Source: Entonaema liquescens (taxonomy: Eukaryota > Ascomycota > Sordariomycetes > Xylariales > Xylariaceae). Taken from it: DNA of 64,000 nucleotides. The notes under the pieces were generated by a model. That model was not told the DNA's origin and did no database searches. It saw nothing but the letters and a program-made list of their open reading frames with translations. The stretch is from positions 1 to 64,000 of the forward strand of contig CADCSX010000014.1 in assembly GCA_902805475.1 (NCBI GenBank), given 5' to 3'. Position numbers and translations under genes: made by a program. Of the stretch, positions 1 to 16,539 are shown one piece after another (positions within the stretch are counted from its first letter, which is position 1; each line of letters opens with the position of its first letter).

Positions 1-2780
1 CATTTAAATTGATATTAAATTTTATATTTTTTATATAATTTATAAATTTCTTTTAACTATTTATTTTTAATAAAAATTTTAATATAATTATATTTTAAAT
101 ATATCCTTAATTTTATTTTACTTTTATGTTTATATATGTTTTTTTAAAAAATTACTTTTTTATAACTTAACCCATTTTTATACGTAAATCTTTTTTTCAG
201 TTTCTTACCGGAATAATAACAGGAAAATTTATAATTTACTGTTTTTTTTTCTTATCATTTAATTTTATTTACAATCTTTAAAACTTTAATTTTTTTTCCT
301 ATCTTTTTTTTTCCATAAGTTATTTATTATATCTTTTTCAAATTTTAATTATTTTTTTATTTAAATATAAGTTTAATAAAAAATATTTTATTTCGTTTTT
401 ATATATTTTTATTACCTCTTAAAATAAATTAATTATATTTTCTTTAATTTTATTATTATTTTATTTATTTTACCTTTTTTACTATATATATTACATAATT
501 GTTTTATATATTATAACGTTTTTATAACTTTTATATATATTTTTTATTTTCGGAAATTATATCTTTATATAAATATTATTAATTTTAAAAAACGTATTAT
601 ATTTTCCATTTTTATTTTAATTATTTTAAAATATTTTATCCATTTAATTTTATTTAATTAAATTTTAAAAATCTTAGATTCTTTATTAATTTATTATTAC
701 ATTTTTTTAATTATATGCGTTTTTATTAATTATATATATTTTAATAATATATAATTTATTTTTTTAAAAAATAAAAATTATTTTATATCGTTTTGTTTAT
801 CAAATATATTTAAAATATACATTTTTTAATCTTTTACAATTTTTTATATTTAAATTTATTATTATTAAATTTATATCATCCACTAAAATAATTACAAATA
901 TTTTATCTTTTTAATTTTTTTATAAAATATCAATATATATAAAATAAATAAAATAAAATAACTAAAAAACCTTTATAAAACCCCAACATTTAAAATTTAT
1001 TTTTAAATTAAATTCGTTCTAAACATTAACTATATTTTTTATTTTTTAAATAATTTTCAATCCATTTTATTATTTATTTAAAAAAACCTTTTTTTTTTAA
1101 AATATATAATAACTTTTCCAAACAACATAATTAAATACCCCATTATATTTAAATTCCTAATAATAACGTTTTTACTTTATTTTTTTTATATTAAATATAT
1201 TACTTTTTATTATTTTAATAATTATTTTCATTAACTTATATTTTTTTATTATTTATTTACTTTTCGGGAAAACATTATTTACTTTATTACAAATATATTT
1301 ATAACGTCATTATATCTTTTTTTATTACTTTTCTTAAAATATTTAATAATGTTTATTAATTTATATATATATTAAAAACGTTTTTTTTTTTAATTTCCTT
1401 AATTTAATAATATAATAATTATTATTATATAAAACTTTATTGGATAATATCTATATAAAAGTTATTTATTATTATTATTATAATAAATTTGAATAATAAT
1501 TTATTATATTATATAAAACATCCGTTAATATCCTGTTTTCCTTTAAAACTTTCCATTTTTATAACCATTAACATATTTTCAACTGTTTTCCATCCTACAT
1601 AATCGTTAACCGTTAATTCTCATTAAACATTTCGTTAAAATTATATTATTAAATTTAAATCCAAATTCAAGAAAATTAAAAAATAATAATAATAATAATA
1701 AAAAAAATATATTAAAATAATAAAATTTAATTTCATTATAATTAAAATAAACATATAAATCAAAATTATATTATATTAATATTATAATTAAATATAATAT
1801 TAATTATAACTTAAATAATTAATAATTTAAAATTATATTATTTTATAATTAAATTATATTTCAAATCTAATAATAAAAAAATATTTTAAAATAAAAAAAT
1901 AAAAAAATATTTAATTTTAAAATATTATTAAAAAAAAATTAAAAATAATATTAAATAATAAAATAAAAAGATAAATTATAATTATATTAAAAAATAATAA
2001 ATAAAAATAAAATATATAAATAAATAATAATAATAATAATATTAAAATATTTAAAATATATAATTTTTAAAATATAATAAATTTATTATTAAATTTATTA
2101 TTATTATTATAATAAAATTAATAATAAAATATATTAATAAAAGTAAAAATAAATTTAAATAAAAAAACAATAAAATTAAAAAAAATAATAAAAAAAATAT
2201 TAAAAAAATAATTTATATATATATATGTAATGTAATATTATTAAAAAATATTATTATTATATATTATTAATAAAATAATTATTATATTTTATATAAAAAT
2301 AAAATAAAAATAAAAAGTATTTATAATTTAATAAAATAATATATTACAAAATAATAAAAAACTATTTAATAAAAATAAATAATTATTAAATAAAATTAAT
2401 AAATATAATAAAGATAAATTATATAAAAATAATAAAAATAATTTTATATAATTAAATATATTATTTAATTGATTAAAATAATAAAATTTTAATAAAATAT
2501 AATATATATAATATAAATATAATAAATAATATAAAAAAAATAAATAAAATAAATTAAGTTTTTTTAATAAAATATAATTTTATTTGAAAATTTATAAAAA
2601 AATATTAATATCTTAATTATAATAAATTAAATATATAAATGTAACAAAATAAAATAATAATAATAATAATAATAATAATATTTATTACTTTCTGTTTTAT
2701 TTTTTAATATTAAATTTATTAAAATTTTATCAATAATATTATAATTATTTTTTTTATTTTTTTTATTCATTATTTTTTAT

Positions 2781-3021
<241 letters not shown>

Positions 3022-3199
3022 ATTTATTATAATTAATTTAAATATATTATATATTAAATTTTTATTACTATTTTAATGTTAATGTTATTTAAATAATATT
3101 ATTATTATATAATTATAATATATAAAATTATTATAACTTTTAAAATATTATAATTATTTATTTTTTATAAGAATTAATATTGATTTTTATAATATTATA

Positions 3200-6100
3200 T
3201 TATAAAAATTAAACTTTTTTTTTTAAAAATTAAATTTAAAATATATTTATATTTTTATAAAATTATATAAAATATAATTAATTATAATATCAAAATTATA
3301 AATTTAATAAAATTTAATTTGTTAATAGTATTTTTTATATATATTTTTAATTTTATTTTAAATATTTAATATATATTAAATTATATTAATTTATGTCAAA
3401 TATTTATTTAATTTATTTATATATATATAATAAAAAATAATAAATTTATAAATTAATTTAAAATTAATTAAATAATATAATTAAAAATAAATTATTAATA
3501 TAATTAAAATAATAATAATTTTATTAAAAAGTAAAATTAAAAATATTATTAATAATTATATACATGTAAAATTAATTAAAATTATTAAAAATTTATAAAT
3601 AAATTAATTATAAAAAATCTCATTAAAAATTTTAAGTATTAATTAAATAATTCTATATATATATAATATATAAAAAAATAATATTAAATATTTTTTATAT
3701 TTTAATAATTATATTTTATAATATTTAAAATATATAATTTTAAATATTATTTTTATTTAAATAAATAATTTATAATTTTAAACAGTTTTATTAATTATTT
3801 ATTTAAAAAATAAATTAATTATTTTATTTATTATTTTAAATATGAAATAAATTAAATAAATTAATATTAAATATTATATAAATTTAAATTAATTTATAAA
3901 TTATTTTAATTATTTTATATAATTATAATAAATTTTATAGAATTTATTAAAAGTTTTTATAATAAATATATTTAATAAATAATTAATTTTAGAAAAGTTA
4001 ATATTATATAATAATAATATATAAATTTAATAAGAAATTATTAATTATTTTAAATATATAAAATATGTAATAAAAATTAAATTTATATTTTTTATATAAA
4101 TTAATAATAATAAATTAAGATTTATTTATAAAATTTTAAATTTATATTAAATTTTTAATAATTTTATAAGAAAACTATAATATTATATTAATAATATTTA
4201 TAAATTATTATTTATAAAATAAAATATAAAATAAAAAACAAAATTAAAATATTAAAATTGTTATTGAATATTATATGATGATTAAATTAAATATTATATA
4301 AATATATATTATTTTAATTTTTTAATATAATTTAAATAATATAAAATCTTTAATATTAAAAAATTATTAAAACGAAATAGTTTTAATTTTAAAATTAAAT
4401 TATTTTTATTAATTATTAAAATTTTAAAAAAATTTTAATTTTAAAATTTAAAAAAATCAATTATATTATAATAAAATTAAAATAAAATATATAAAAAATT
4501 AAAATTTTTAATTTTTTAAAATAAGAAATGAAATTTATTTTTATTTTATAAATTATTATTTATTAAAAACTAAATTTTTAATAAAAAAGTTAAAATTAAA
4601 AACATTTTATTAAAAAATATAAATAAATATATTTTTTTCAAATTAAAGTTTTTTTAAAAAAATATATAAATAAAGTTAAAAGAAAATTAATAATTAAATA
4701 TTTAATTTATTAAAGAAGATATAATTTAAAAATAATTAATAATATTTTAAAATTTATTTATAAAAATATAATAAAATTAATAAAATAATTTAAAAATATA
4801 AAAAAATCGAAAATTTTAATAAATAATTTTTAATAATAAAATTAATATATTAAATATTAATATTAAGTTAAAAATTAATTTATTTTATATTAAAAATAAA
4901 TTTAAAAATTTAAGTATTTATAAAATATAATATATTTTATTAATTTTAAATATTATAATAAATAATTTTTAAATATATTTAATTTATTTTTATTATATTA
5001 AATAATAATAATAAATTATTTTAAAATTTTTTTATTATAATAATTTTATAATATTTAATAAATATAATTTATATAAATATTAAAATTTTAAATAATTATT
5101 TATTATAATTATTTTTATTAAAATTTATAATTATTAATTTTTATTATTTAAATTATTTAATTATTTTATAATATAATTTATTAAAAATTTTATATTTTAA
5201 TTTAAAAGATTTTAATAATTAAAAACGATAATATAAATTATATTATATAAATAAATTAATTTAAATTTATTTTAAAATAAATTTAAAATTATAATAAAAT
5301 ATATATATATAATAATTAAAAATAATTAGATAATAAAAATAAATTTATAAATAACAAAATATTAATAATTATTTTTATAATATAATAGAAAAAATATATA
5401 AATAAAAAAATATATAAATATATAGAATAAATTAATTTAATTTAAACAATATTTAATTAATTTTAGTATTAATTATTAATAAATTTAAAAATAGTAAAAA
5501 TATATTTTCTTATTTTATAAATTTTATTTAAAATATAATTTATTTAAAATAATTAAATTTTTAAATTTAATTAAAATAAATTAATAATTATTTAAAATTT
5601 TATTATATTAATAAATAAAAACACTTTTAATTAATATAAAATAATATAAAATTATAAATAATTATTAATTTAATAATATAATTATTTTTATAATATCTAA
5701 AATAAAAATAATAAAAATTTTATAAATATATAAAAATAAAAAGAAATAGGGTTTTAATATATTATTAAATTAAATTAAATATTTTTAATAATACTTAATT
5801 TTTATTAATTTATAATTTCTTAAAATTAAAAAATCCTATTTTTTAAATAAATTATTTTAAAATTTTAAAAAATATAAATTTTATAAAATCAGATATAAAA
5901 ATTATTAAATAAAATAACGTTTATAAAATTAAAAACGTTAAAATTTTAAAAAAAAACAATTATATTTATAAAATTAAATAATATAAAAAAAATAAAAAAA
6001 ATAATAATAATAATATTTTATAAATTAATAAAATTTAAATAAAACTTATAAAAAATAAAAAATTAATTAAAAATAAATAACCAATTATACTTTTTTTTTT

Positions 6101-9100
6101 CTATAACGTTTTTTTTTTCTACTATATTTTCTACGTTCTTTATTACGTTTTTCTTATTTTTTATTATATTTTTTTTTTTTTTACGCCCTTTCGTTTTTTT
6201 ACTACATTTCTTTACCTTTTTAAACAATTAATAAAATAATATTTAATTAAATTTAAATTTTAATATCATAAATTCGTTACAAAAAATCTAAATTAATTAA
6301 TTAAACTAAAAAAATTATACATTATTTTAATTTAAAACTTTACTTTAATTATAATTATAATAATAAATTTAAAAAAAATATAAAAAAATTTAATTACTTA
6401 AATTAATAATTTTATAATTTATAAAAAATAATAAATTAAAAAAACTAAAATAACTTAAATATTTTAAATAAAAACTTCATTTTTAAAAACTAAAATAACA
6501 ACTTAACCAAATATCCTAAAAAATATAATAAATTTATTAAATAATAAAAATAAGAAAAGAAAATAAATAACCAAATCGGTTAAGTAATAAGTATTAATGC
6601 CGAAACTTTCGGTAAAAAATGTTAAATAAAAATACCGTAATTTAAAATTTTAAAAAAACATAAAAACATATTTAAAAAATTAAAATTTAATGTAAAGTTT
6701 AATATATAATTATTAATTAAAATTTATTAAATTTTAAAAAAATCAATTTTTATTTTATCTTATAAAATTACTTTACATTTTTTTTTATTTTCGTTTTTAT
6801 TATTTAATAAATTTATTATATTTTTTAAAATATTTAAAATATTTTAATTTTTTTAATTTATTATTTTTTATAAATTATAAAATTATTAATTTAAATAATT
6901 AAATCTTTTTATATTTTTATTAAATTTATAATTATAATTATAATCAAAACAAAATTTTAAATTAAAATAATATATAATTTTTTTAATTTAATTAATTAAT
7001 TTAAATTTTTTATAATAAATTTATAATATTAAAATTTAAATTTAACCAAATATTATTTTATTAATTATTTAAAAAAATGAAACAATATAATAAAAAATAT
7101 AAGAAATGTAAAAAAAAAAAAAAATATAATAAAAGATAGGGAAAACGTAATAAAAACGTAAAGAATATAGTAAAAAAAAAAAACATTATAAAAATATAAT
7201 TAATTATTTATTTTTAACTAATTTTTACTTTTATAAATTTTATTTAAATTTTATTAATTTATAAAATATTATTATTATTATTTTCTTTATTTTTTTATAT
7301 TAATATTCTATTTTTTTTATTTTATTTAATTTCGTAAACATAACTATATTTTTTAAAATTTTAATATTTTAATTTTATAAATATTATTTTATTTAATAGT
7401 TTTATATTTAATTTTATAAAATTTATATTTTTGAAATTATAAAATAATTTATTTAAAAATAAAAATTTTCTAATTTCAGAAAATAATAAATTAATAAAAT
7501 TAATTATCGTTAAAAAATATTTAATTTAATTTAACAATATATTAATGTTCCATTTTGTTTTATTTTTATATATTTATAAAATTTTATTACCTTTATTTTA
7601 AATATCGTAAAAATAATTATATTATTAAATTAATAATTATTTATAATTTTATATTATTTTATATTAATTAAAAGTGTTTTTATTTATTAATATAATAAAA
7701 TTTTAAATAATTATTAATTTATTTTAATTAAATTTAAAATTTAATTATTTTAAATAAATTATATTTTAAATTTATTAATAATTAATATTAAAATTAATTA
7801 AATATTATTTAAATTAAATTAATTTATTTTATATATTTATATGTTTTTTTATATATTTTTTTTTATTATATTATAAAAATTATTATTAATATTTTATTAT
7901 TTATATATTTATTTTATTAAAATTTTATTATTTTTTATTATTATATATATTTTTTTATATATTTAAATTTATTTTAAAATAAATGTAAATTAATTTATTT
8001 ATATAATATTATAATTTATAATATTGTTTTTTAATTATTAAAATTTTTAAATTAAATATTATAAACTTTTTAATAAATTATATTATAAAAATAATTAAAT
8101 AATTTAAATAATAAAATTATTAATTATAAAATTTAATAAAAAATAATTATAATAAATAATTATTTAAAAATTTTAATATTTATAAAAATTATATTTATTA
8201 AATATTATAAAATTAATATAATAAAAATTTTTTAAAATAATTTAATATTATTATTTAATATAATAAAATAAATTAAATATATTTAAAATTATTTATTATA
8301 ATATTTAAGATTAATAAAATATATTATATTTTATAAATAATTAAATTTTTAAATTTATTTTTAATATAAAATAAATTAATTTTTAATTTATTATATTTAT
8401 ATTTAATATGTTAATTTTATTATTAAAAAAAATTATTTATTTAACTTTTTTAATTTTTTTATATTTTTAATTAAATTATTTTATTAATTTTATTATATTT
8501 TTTATAAATAAATTTTTAAAATATTATTAAATATTTTTTAAATTACATTTTTTTTAATAGATTAAATATTTAATTATTAGTTTTTTTCCAATTTTATTTA
8601 TATGTTTTTTTAAAAAAGTTTTAATTTTAAAAAAAATATATTTATTTATATTTGTTTTAATAAAACCTTTTTTAAATTTTAGCTTTTTTTTATTAAAAAA
8701 ATTTAATTTTTTTAAAATTAATATTAATTAAATAATTAATATTATTTTATAAACATATTAATATTTTAAAAAATTTAATTTATAAATAAAATTTTTAATT
8801 TTTTTTATAATAATAAAAAAGTTTATTTTATATAAAAATTATTTCTAATTTAACTTTTTTAATAAATAATAATTTTTATAAAAATAAAAATAAATTTTAT
8901 TTTCCGTTTTAAAAATTTAAAAATTTTTATTTTTATTATATTTTATTTTAATTTTTATTATAATATAATTAATTATTATTTTAATTTTTTATTAATAAAT
9001 TTTTTTTTAAATTTTAAAACTAAGAAATCTGTTCGGAATTTTAAAAATTAATAAAAATAATTGAATTTTCAAATTAAAAATTATTTTATTTAATAATTTT

Positions 9101-10300
9101 TTAAATATTAAAAATTCTACATTATTTAAATTATATTAAAAAATTAAAATAATATATATTTATATAATATTTAATTTAATAATAATATAATATTTAATAA
9201 TAATTTTAATATTTTAATTTTATTTTTTATTTTATTTATTTATTTATAAATAATAATTTATAAATATTATTGATATAATATTATAATTCTTTTATAAAAA
9301 TTATTAAAAATTTAATATAAATTTAAAATTTTTATTTAATATAATTTTTATAAATAAATTTTAATTTATTAATATTAATATAATATAAAAAATATATATT
9401 TAATTTTTATTATATATTTTATATATTTAAATATAATTAATAATTTTTTATTAAATTTATATATTATTATTAATATAATATTAATGTTTTTTAAAATTAA
9501 TTATTTATTAAATTATATTTATTATAAAGTTTTTTAAAAAATTAATTATAAAATTAATTATAATTATATAAAATAATTAAAATAATTTATAAATTAATTG
9601 AAATTTATTTAATATTTAATATTAATTTATTTAATTTATTTTGTATTCAAGATAATAAATAAAATAATTAATATTAAAATTATTTAAATTATAAATTATT
9701 TTTTTTGAATTAAAATAATATTTAAAGTTATATATTATTTTAAATATTATAAAAATATAATTATTAAAAATATAAAAATATTTAATATTATTTTTTTTTG
9801 TTATATATAATAAGTTATTATTATTTAATTAATAATGAAAATTTTTAACGAATTTTTTTATAATTAATTTATTTATAAACTTTTTAATAATTTTAGTTAA
9901 TTTTTTACTATATATATAATTAATAATAATTTTTATTTTCATTTTATTTAATAAAAATATTATTATTTTAATTATATAATTAAAATCTTTAATTATATTA
10001 TTTAATTAATTTTTAAATTAAATTATAATTTTTATTATATTTTTTACGTTATTATATGTAAATAATTTAAATAAAATATTTAATATTAAATTAATATAAT
10101 TTAATGTATATTAAATATTTAAGTAAAATTGGGATAAATATATTAAAATTATTATTAAATATAAATTAAATTTTATTAAATTTATAAATTTTAAAATTAA
10201 TTAATTAATTATATTTTATATAATTTCATAATTTATAAAAATTATAATATTATATAAATAAAATTAAATATAAATTTAAAATTATTTATAAATTTAAACT
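3200..10300. repeat. Large diverged inverted repeat, about 3.4-kb arms
   Basis: The segment from about 3200 to 6550 matches the reverse complement of about 6780 to 10300. I matched arm against arm at several points: 3421-3540 with about 9910-10035, 3541-3660 with 9805-9930, 3841-3960 with 9550-9670, 5221-5280 with 7969-8035, 6090-6230 with 7070-7195, and 6481-6570 with 6781-6870. The centre drifts from about 6625 to 6750 because of small indels. The arms carry point differences and indels, so they are old and not a mirror artefact. The short spacer near 6560-6660 is less AT-rich. This most simply reflects two transposon copies inserted head to head, both then mutated by RIP; a foldback element is the alternative. 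Confidence 0.85.
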
Positions 10301-13300
10301 AAATAAGTTATTTTTAATTTTATTATTTAATATTATTATTTTATTTTAATTAATATTTTATTAAAATATTATATAAGTTTAATAAAATTTATGGTTAATT
10401 TTAAATTATTTTATTTTTTTATTATAAAATATTATTATAGTAAAATCCTTTTATTTAACAATATTTAATTTTAAAAAAGCAATTTTTTTTATGTTTTAAT
10501 AAATAAAATAATTAAAGAATATTAAGTTTTTTTAAATGATTTTAAAACTTTTTTTTTTATTTATTAAAATAAATTTAATAAATTTTATTTATTTTTTATA
10601 TTTTAAAATTATTTTAAGTAAACTTTTTATTATATATTTTTAAATAATAAATTTTGTTTTTTTTTTATAAAAATATTAATTTTTATTAATATTATAAAAT
10701 AAATTTTTTAAAAAAATTTATTAAATTGATATATATTTTTAAATGTATTAATATAAATAAAATTTTTAATTTTTAAAAAGTGTTTATATAATTGTTTATT
10801 AATAATATATTTAAATTATTTATTAAATATTTAAAAAAATAGATTATAAAATATTTTAAGAAGGATTTATTTAATTTAATAAATAAATTAAAATTTTAAA
10901 ATAATTAAAAAATTAAAATTAAATATTTTAAATATTTTTTTAATATTTTAAAATAAATAATAATATTATTAATATATATTGTTATAAATTATTTATAAAA
11001 TTTTAATTTTTTATTTATATATTTTTAAACATAATTTGGGTTATTTTAATAATTTATTAACATAATATTAAATATTTGGAAATTTTATAAAAAAATAATT
11101 ATTATTTTATTTTAATAATTTAATTAAATAAATAATTAATTAAAAAATTTAAACTTATTTATAATTATAATATAATATAATCTTTAAAATTTATTAATTA
11201 TAAATTTTTATATTAATAAAAAATATATATTTAAATATATTATTTTATTAAATAATTATAAATTAATTATAATATATTATAAAAATAAAATAATTAAATA
11301 GTAAAAATTATTTTATATATTGAAATTTACCGTTTTTTTATATATTATTAAAGATTTTATTTACTATTTTTTATTTTTTTATATTAAATTTATAAAATTT
11401 AATAGAAAATTAAATTTAATTTTATTAATTTTTTATAAAATAAATTTATATTTTTTTTTATTAATTATTTTAATAAAATTTAGTTTATTTTAAATATTAT
11501 AGTTATTAGTTAAACTTTAAATTTATTTTATGAAATTAATACAAAAATTTCGAAAATAAATATATATATTTTTTTTCATTTTGTAAAAAAATATATTTTT
11601 TAATTGTTAAGTTTTTAAAAAAAATGGTTTTTTTATTTAAATTTTATTATTTTTAACGATTAATTAAATATTATTTAATGTTTTTTTTTTCGGATATTAA
11701 TATATAAATAATATTATTATTTAAATTAAATTTTTTTATTATTTAATAATTATTAATAATATTTTTTATGATAGTTGCGGTTATTTATAGGAAAGTTATT
11801 TTTTTTTAAATAATAATAAAGTACTTTTTATTGTAATAATTTTTAATATGGTTAAATTTTTGTTTTTATTTAATATAAATTAATTTATTTATGAAATTTA
11901 AGAAAAAAAATATTTTTTCTTTTTTAAAGGAAATAAAAGTATTAAATAAGTTATTAATTTTAATAATAAATATATAATTTCGATTAAAATTTTTTAAGTT
12001 ATTTTTTAATAAATTTATGTAAAAAATTAAAATTTATATTATTATTTTAAATAATATTATTATATTAATTTAAATTAAAATTTATTAATAAATAAAACTT
12101 TTTTTATAAATAATTATTATTAATATAATTAATTAATTATAAAAATTTATAATTAAAATTTGATTTAAATATTAAATATTTATTATATATTTAAAAAAGA
12201 AAAATATATTAAAAAAAGATTTAATTAAAAATTATTGTGAATTATTAACGTTTTAATAATAAATTAATTTATTATTTACGTTTAATTATGATTACCTTTT
12301 AAATTTAATTAAAAAATGATTTTTTTATATAATAAAATTTTTTCAATTATATTTTTTATAAAAATAAATGGTATATTAATAATTTACGTGTAAAAAATAA
12401 ATTTTTTTAATTATAAATAATTAATTAAAATATTAAAATATTTTATATTAATATAAATTATAATTAACTTTTATACGTTTTTTACAATAATATTTAATTA
12501 AAAATATATATAAATTATAAAACTTATATTTTAAATAACTTTTTATTTCAATTAAATTATAATAAAATTAAAAATTTTATTTTTTATAAAAACTTTTTTT
12601 TATAAAAATAAATTTATTAATTTTTTATAAAAATTCTTTTTTTTATAATATAAGTTTTTTTTTTATAAATTTTAATAAAATTATATATAAAAAAAACAAT
12701 TTAATTATTAAAAATATCGTAATAATTTTAATAAATTAAAATTTAAATTATTTTATTTAAAATAAATTTAATAATATTTTTATTAAAAAGCATTTTATAT
12801 GTAAAAAAAAAATAATTATTAACTATATTAATTTTTTTAATTTATTTATTTTTATTTATTTTTATATATATTTTTTCGTAATTTTTTTTAATTATATTTT
12901 TTATTATAATAAAACTTTTTATATTTATTTATTATTTTTATTAATTTTTATTTAAATTATTAATATTTATAAATATTTTATTTTAAATATTAAAATAATT
13001 TTAATAAAACAATTAAAATAAATTTATTAATAATATATTTATTAAAATAATTATTATTTATAATGGATATATTTATAAAAATTATTTTATTTATAATTAT
13101 AATAATTTTTATAATAGTTTTTATAATAATTTAAATAATCTTATCCGTTTTTTAATTAATAAAAAAAATTATTAATTTCCATAATTACTTTATTTTTATT
13201 TATTATATTTTTTTTGTTTTAATTATTATAATTTTTAATTTCAATTAATATTTTCTTATTTTTTTGTATAAATTATATTAATAATAATTTTAAATAATTT

Positions 13301-13600
13301 AAAAATAATAAAAAAACTTAATATGAAAATAATTGATATAATTAAAATAATTAATAAAATAAAAATATTAAATAGAATAAATTAAATATATAAATTCTTT
13401 ATTATAATATTATTTTTATAAATTTTTTATTTTTTTTAATATAATTAAAATATTTGTTTAAAAATATTTTATTTTATGATTTATTAATAAAAATTTATAA
13501 ATTTAAATAAATAAAATTATAAAATTAATTTATTTATTATTATAATATTATAAAACCATAAATCTTTATATTATAAAAAAACTATATTATTTATTAAATA

Positions 13601-13670
13601 ATAAATATATTTTCTATTAAATAAATATATTTTCTATTAAATAACTATATTTTCTATTAAATAAATATAA
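13601..13670. repeat. 20-bp tandem repeat, about 3.5 copies
   Basis: The unit ATAAATATATTTTCTATTAA is repeated at 13601, 13621 and 13641 (the third copy has one A-to-C difference) with a partial fourth copy. It retains a C in each unit although it sits in DNA almost free of C. Confidence 0.9.
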
Positions 13671-14944
13671 TTATAAATTATAATTTATATAATTATTTAT
13701 ATATTTATTAAATCAATTTTAAATTTATTAATAATAAAAATTAATATATATTTTAAATTAATTAATATAACAATTTTTTATTCTTTTATGAAATGAACAA
13801 TTTATTATATTTAAATATTATTTTATAAAAAGTATAAAAAATTATTTTAAAAAATAATTTATTTAATTAAATGAATTATTATTATATAATAGAAATTAAT
13901 AAGTAAATATATATTCTATTAATATATATTATTAAAAATAATTATATAATTTTTAAATTTATAAAATTTAATAATATTTAAATAAAAGTAATTAATATAA
14001 TAAAATTTTTAATTATTTAAATTAAATATATTATTATTATTTTAAGAAAACTTTTTTATTATATTATTAATATTTTATATAAAATTATAAATATCTTCAT
14101 TTTATAATATAATTTAAATTATAATAATAATATTCTTTATTTAATAAAATAAATTTAAGGAAAATTTATAAAAATAAATAAAGAAAATAAAAAATGATTT
14201 GTTAAGAAAAAAAATGTTTTAAAATGTTTTAAAAAATTTAATTGAAAGTTTTAATATAAAATATTAATTATAATTAAATTTATTAAAAAAAATATTTAAA
14301 ATAAGTAAATTATAAAATTTATTTTATTTTGATTTAAATTTAATATATTTATCGAAACGTTTTTATTATCCAAAATTAAAAAAAACATAATAATAAATAT
14401 TTTTTATTAAATAAATAAAAATTTTTTAATTTAATTTAAAAATAATAATTTTTTTATTTTTAAAAAAAATAATTTAATATTTTAAATAATTTTATTTAAT
14501 TTAAAAACTTTAAAATTAAAAATAATTTTTTATTTTTATAAAAAATGATGTTATTTTAAAATTACTTTATTAAATTTATAATATAAATTACTTTATTAAA
14601 TAATTATAAATAATTAATAATTAAAGTTATTAATAAAATAATATGGTTTTATAACTTTTTAAATTTAACAATATAAATAATAAAAAGTAAACATTATTTA
14701 AATGTTATAAATGACGTTAAACTTCGTTTTAAACTTATATTTATATAAGAAATTAATTATATTTGGATATTTAATATTATTAATAATATATATAGTACGT
14801 ATTATTTTGTCATTTTATAATATTTTATTTAATTTATATGGTATATTTACGAAGTTAATACCGTTAAACGCGTTTAATTATACCGATTAAATATATATAA
14901 ATAGTTTTTATTAAAAGCGTTAATATTATAAGAAAATAATATAA

Positions 14945-15300
14945 AAATATCATTATTTATAAATTATTTATTATTATTTAAAAATTATTAATATTTATTT
15001 GTAAATTGTTATTTTTTAATTATAAATTATTTTTAATATAACTTTACGAAATACGGTTATATTTTTTTAAAATTAATATTAATTAATTAATTAAAATTTA
15101 AATAATTAAAATATTTTAAAATATATATAAATATTTATTATTATGGTTAACAAATATTAAATTTAATTTAAAATGATAAAATAAAATTATAAAATTATTA
15201 ATTTACGATAATTTTTATACGTAATTGCTAATAATTGTAATTCCTTGTAATTTATATTGTAAGTCCGGTAAGGTAATTTTAAAATAATATTATTTTTTAT
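14945..15300. repeat. Dispersed repeat A, copy 1
   Basis: This segment is similar along its length, in the same orientation, to 26400-26720. Shared runs include TTATTATTTAAAAATTATTA and TTAATTAATTAAAATTTAAA. Copy 1 keeps more G and C (for example GTAAGTCCGGTAAGG at 15260-15274, where copy 2 has only A and T), so copy 2 is the more heavily mutated. The family is unknown. Confidence 0.75.
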
Positions 15301-16204
15301 AAAATATAAAGATTTTCTTCAATTTTTATATTTAATTTATTTTTTATATAATTAAAATATAAAAATTAATTATTAAAATTTATTATTTAATTTAAAATAA
15401 ATTAATAAATTATTTGAACAAATGAAACTTAAATTTAGCATTTTAAATATAAATTATTTATTAAATAAAAAATAAAAAAACTTAATATTATTTTTTAAAG
15501 TTTTAAAAAAATAATATTATAAATATTATAATATAAATTTATTTGTTAAAAATTTTATAAACTTATATTAATATAAGATTTTCGTATAAAAATATTATTA
15601 TATAATAATAATTAATAATATATTAAAAATTATTAAATATTTAAAAAAATAAAAAAATATTTTAATAATTTATAATTTTAAATAAAATAATATAAATTAT
15701 AAATTAAAAAGGTTTTTTTAATAATTAAGGAATTTATAAATATAATAAAAATATATTAAAGAAAAAAATAAATTTTTAATAAAAAAAAATATAAAAAAAA
15801 AATATAATTTTATTTTTAAAAAAAATATTAAAAAAATATAATTAAAAAATAAATAAATAAAAGTTCGATCGAAAAAATTAAAGAATTTTCGAATTATAAA
15901 TTATTAATAAAATTATAAAATTTTATAAATAAAAATAAATAATTATAAATTGAAATTTTAAAAATATTTATTAAACCGTTTTATTTATATAAAAAAATAT
16001 ATATTTTAAAAGTTTTAAAAATAAAAATTGTTAAAATAATATATTTAAAATATATTTTTAAATAAAATAAATTTTACTTTTTCCGAAATTTAAATAAATA
16101 AATATTTAAAAAATAAACGATTTATTAAAAAATTAATTATTTATAAAATACATTTATTTTAAAATTAATTATTTTTATATTATTAAATTATTAATAAAAA
16201 AAAA

Positions 16205-16510
16205 AAAAAGAATTATTAAATATAAAATAATTTTATAAAATAAAATTAAAATTAATTCTTTTAAAATTTAATAAATTTTAATTAATTATTATATATTAAA
16301 CTTTATATTAAATTTTAATTTTATAAATATATATTAAATTATATTTAATAATTAATATTATAAAAAAATAATATAAATATAAAAAATTTTTTATGTTAAA
16401 ATTATTTTATTAAAAATAGTAAAAAATAAAGTTTTTTATAAATTATGTAAATAAATTATTTAAGTTAATAATAAAATAAGATAAATTAATTTTAATTTTT
16501 TTTAATAATT
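16205..16510. repeat. Dispersed repeats C and B, copy 1
   Basis: Two repeat segments lie next to each other here. Segment C (about 16211-16340) matches 28830-28975 and, in part, 29325-29395. Segment B (16376-16507) matches 26262-26392 in direct orientation, both containing AAGTTTTTTATAA and AAGATAAATTAATTTTAATT. Between C copies the mismatches are almost all C/T or G/A. These may be parts of LTRs or termini of a RIP-mutated element, but no element boundary could be fixed. Confidence 0.75.
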
Positions 16511-16539
16511 GTTTTTTACGAAAAAAAAGAGATAATGTT

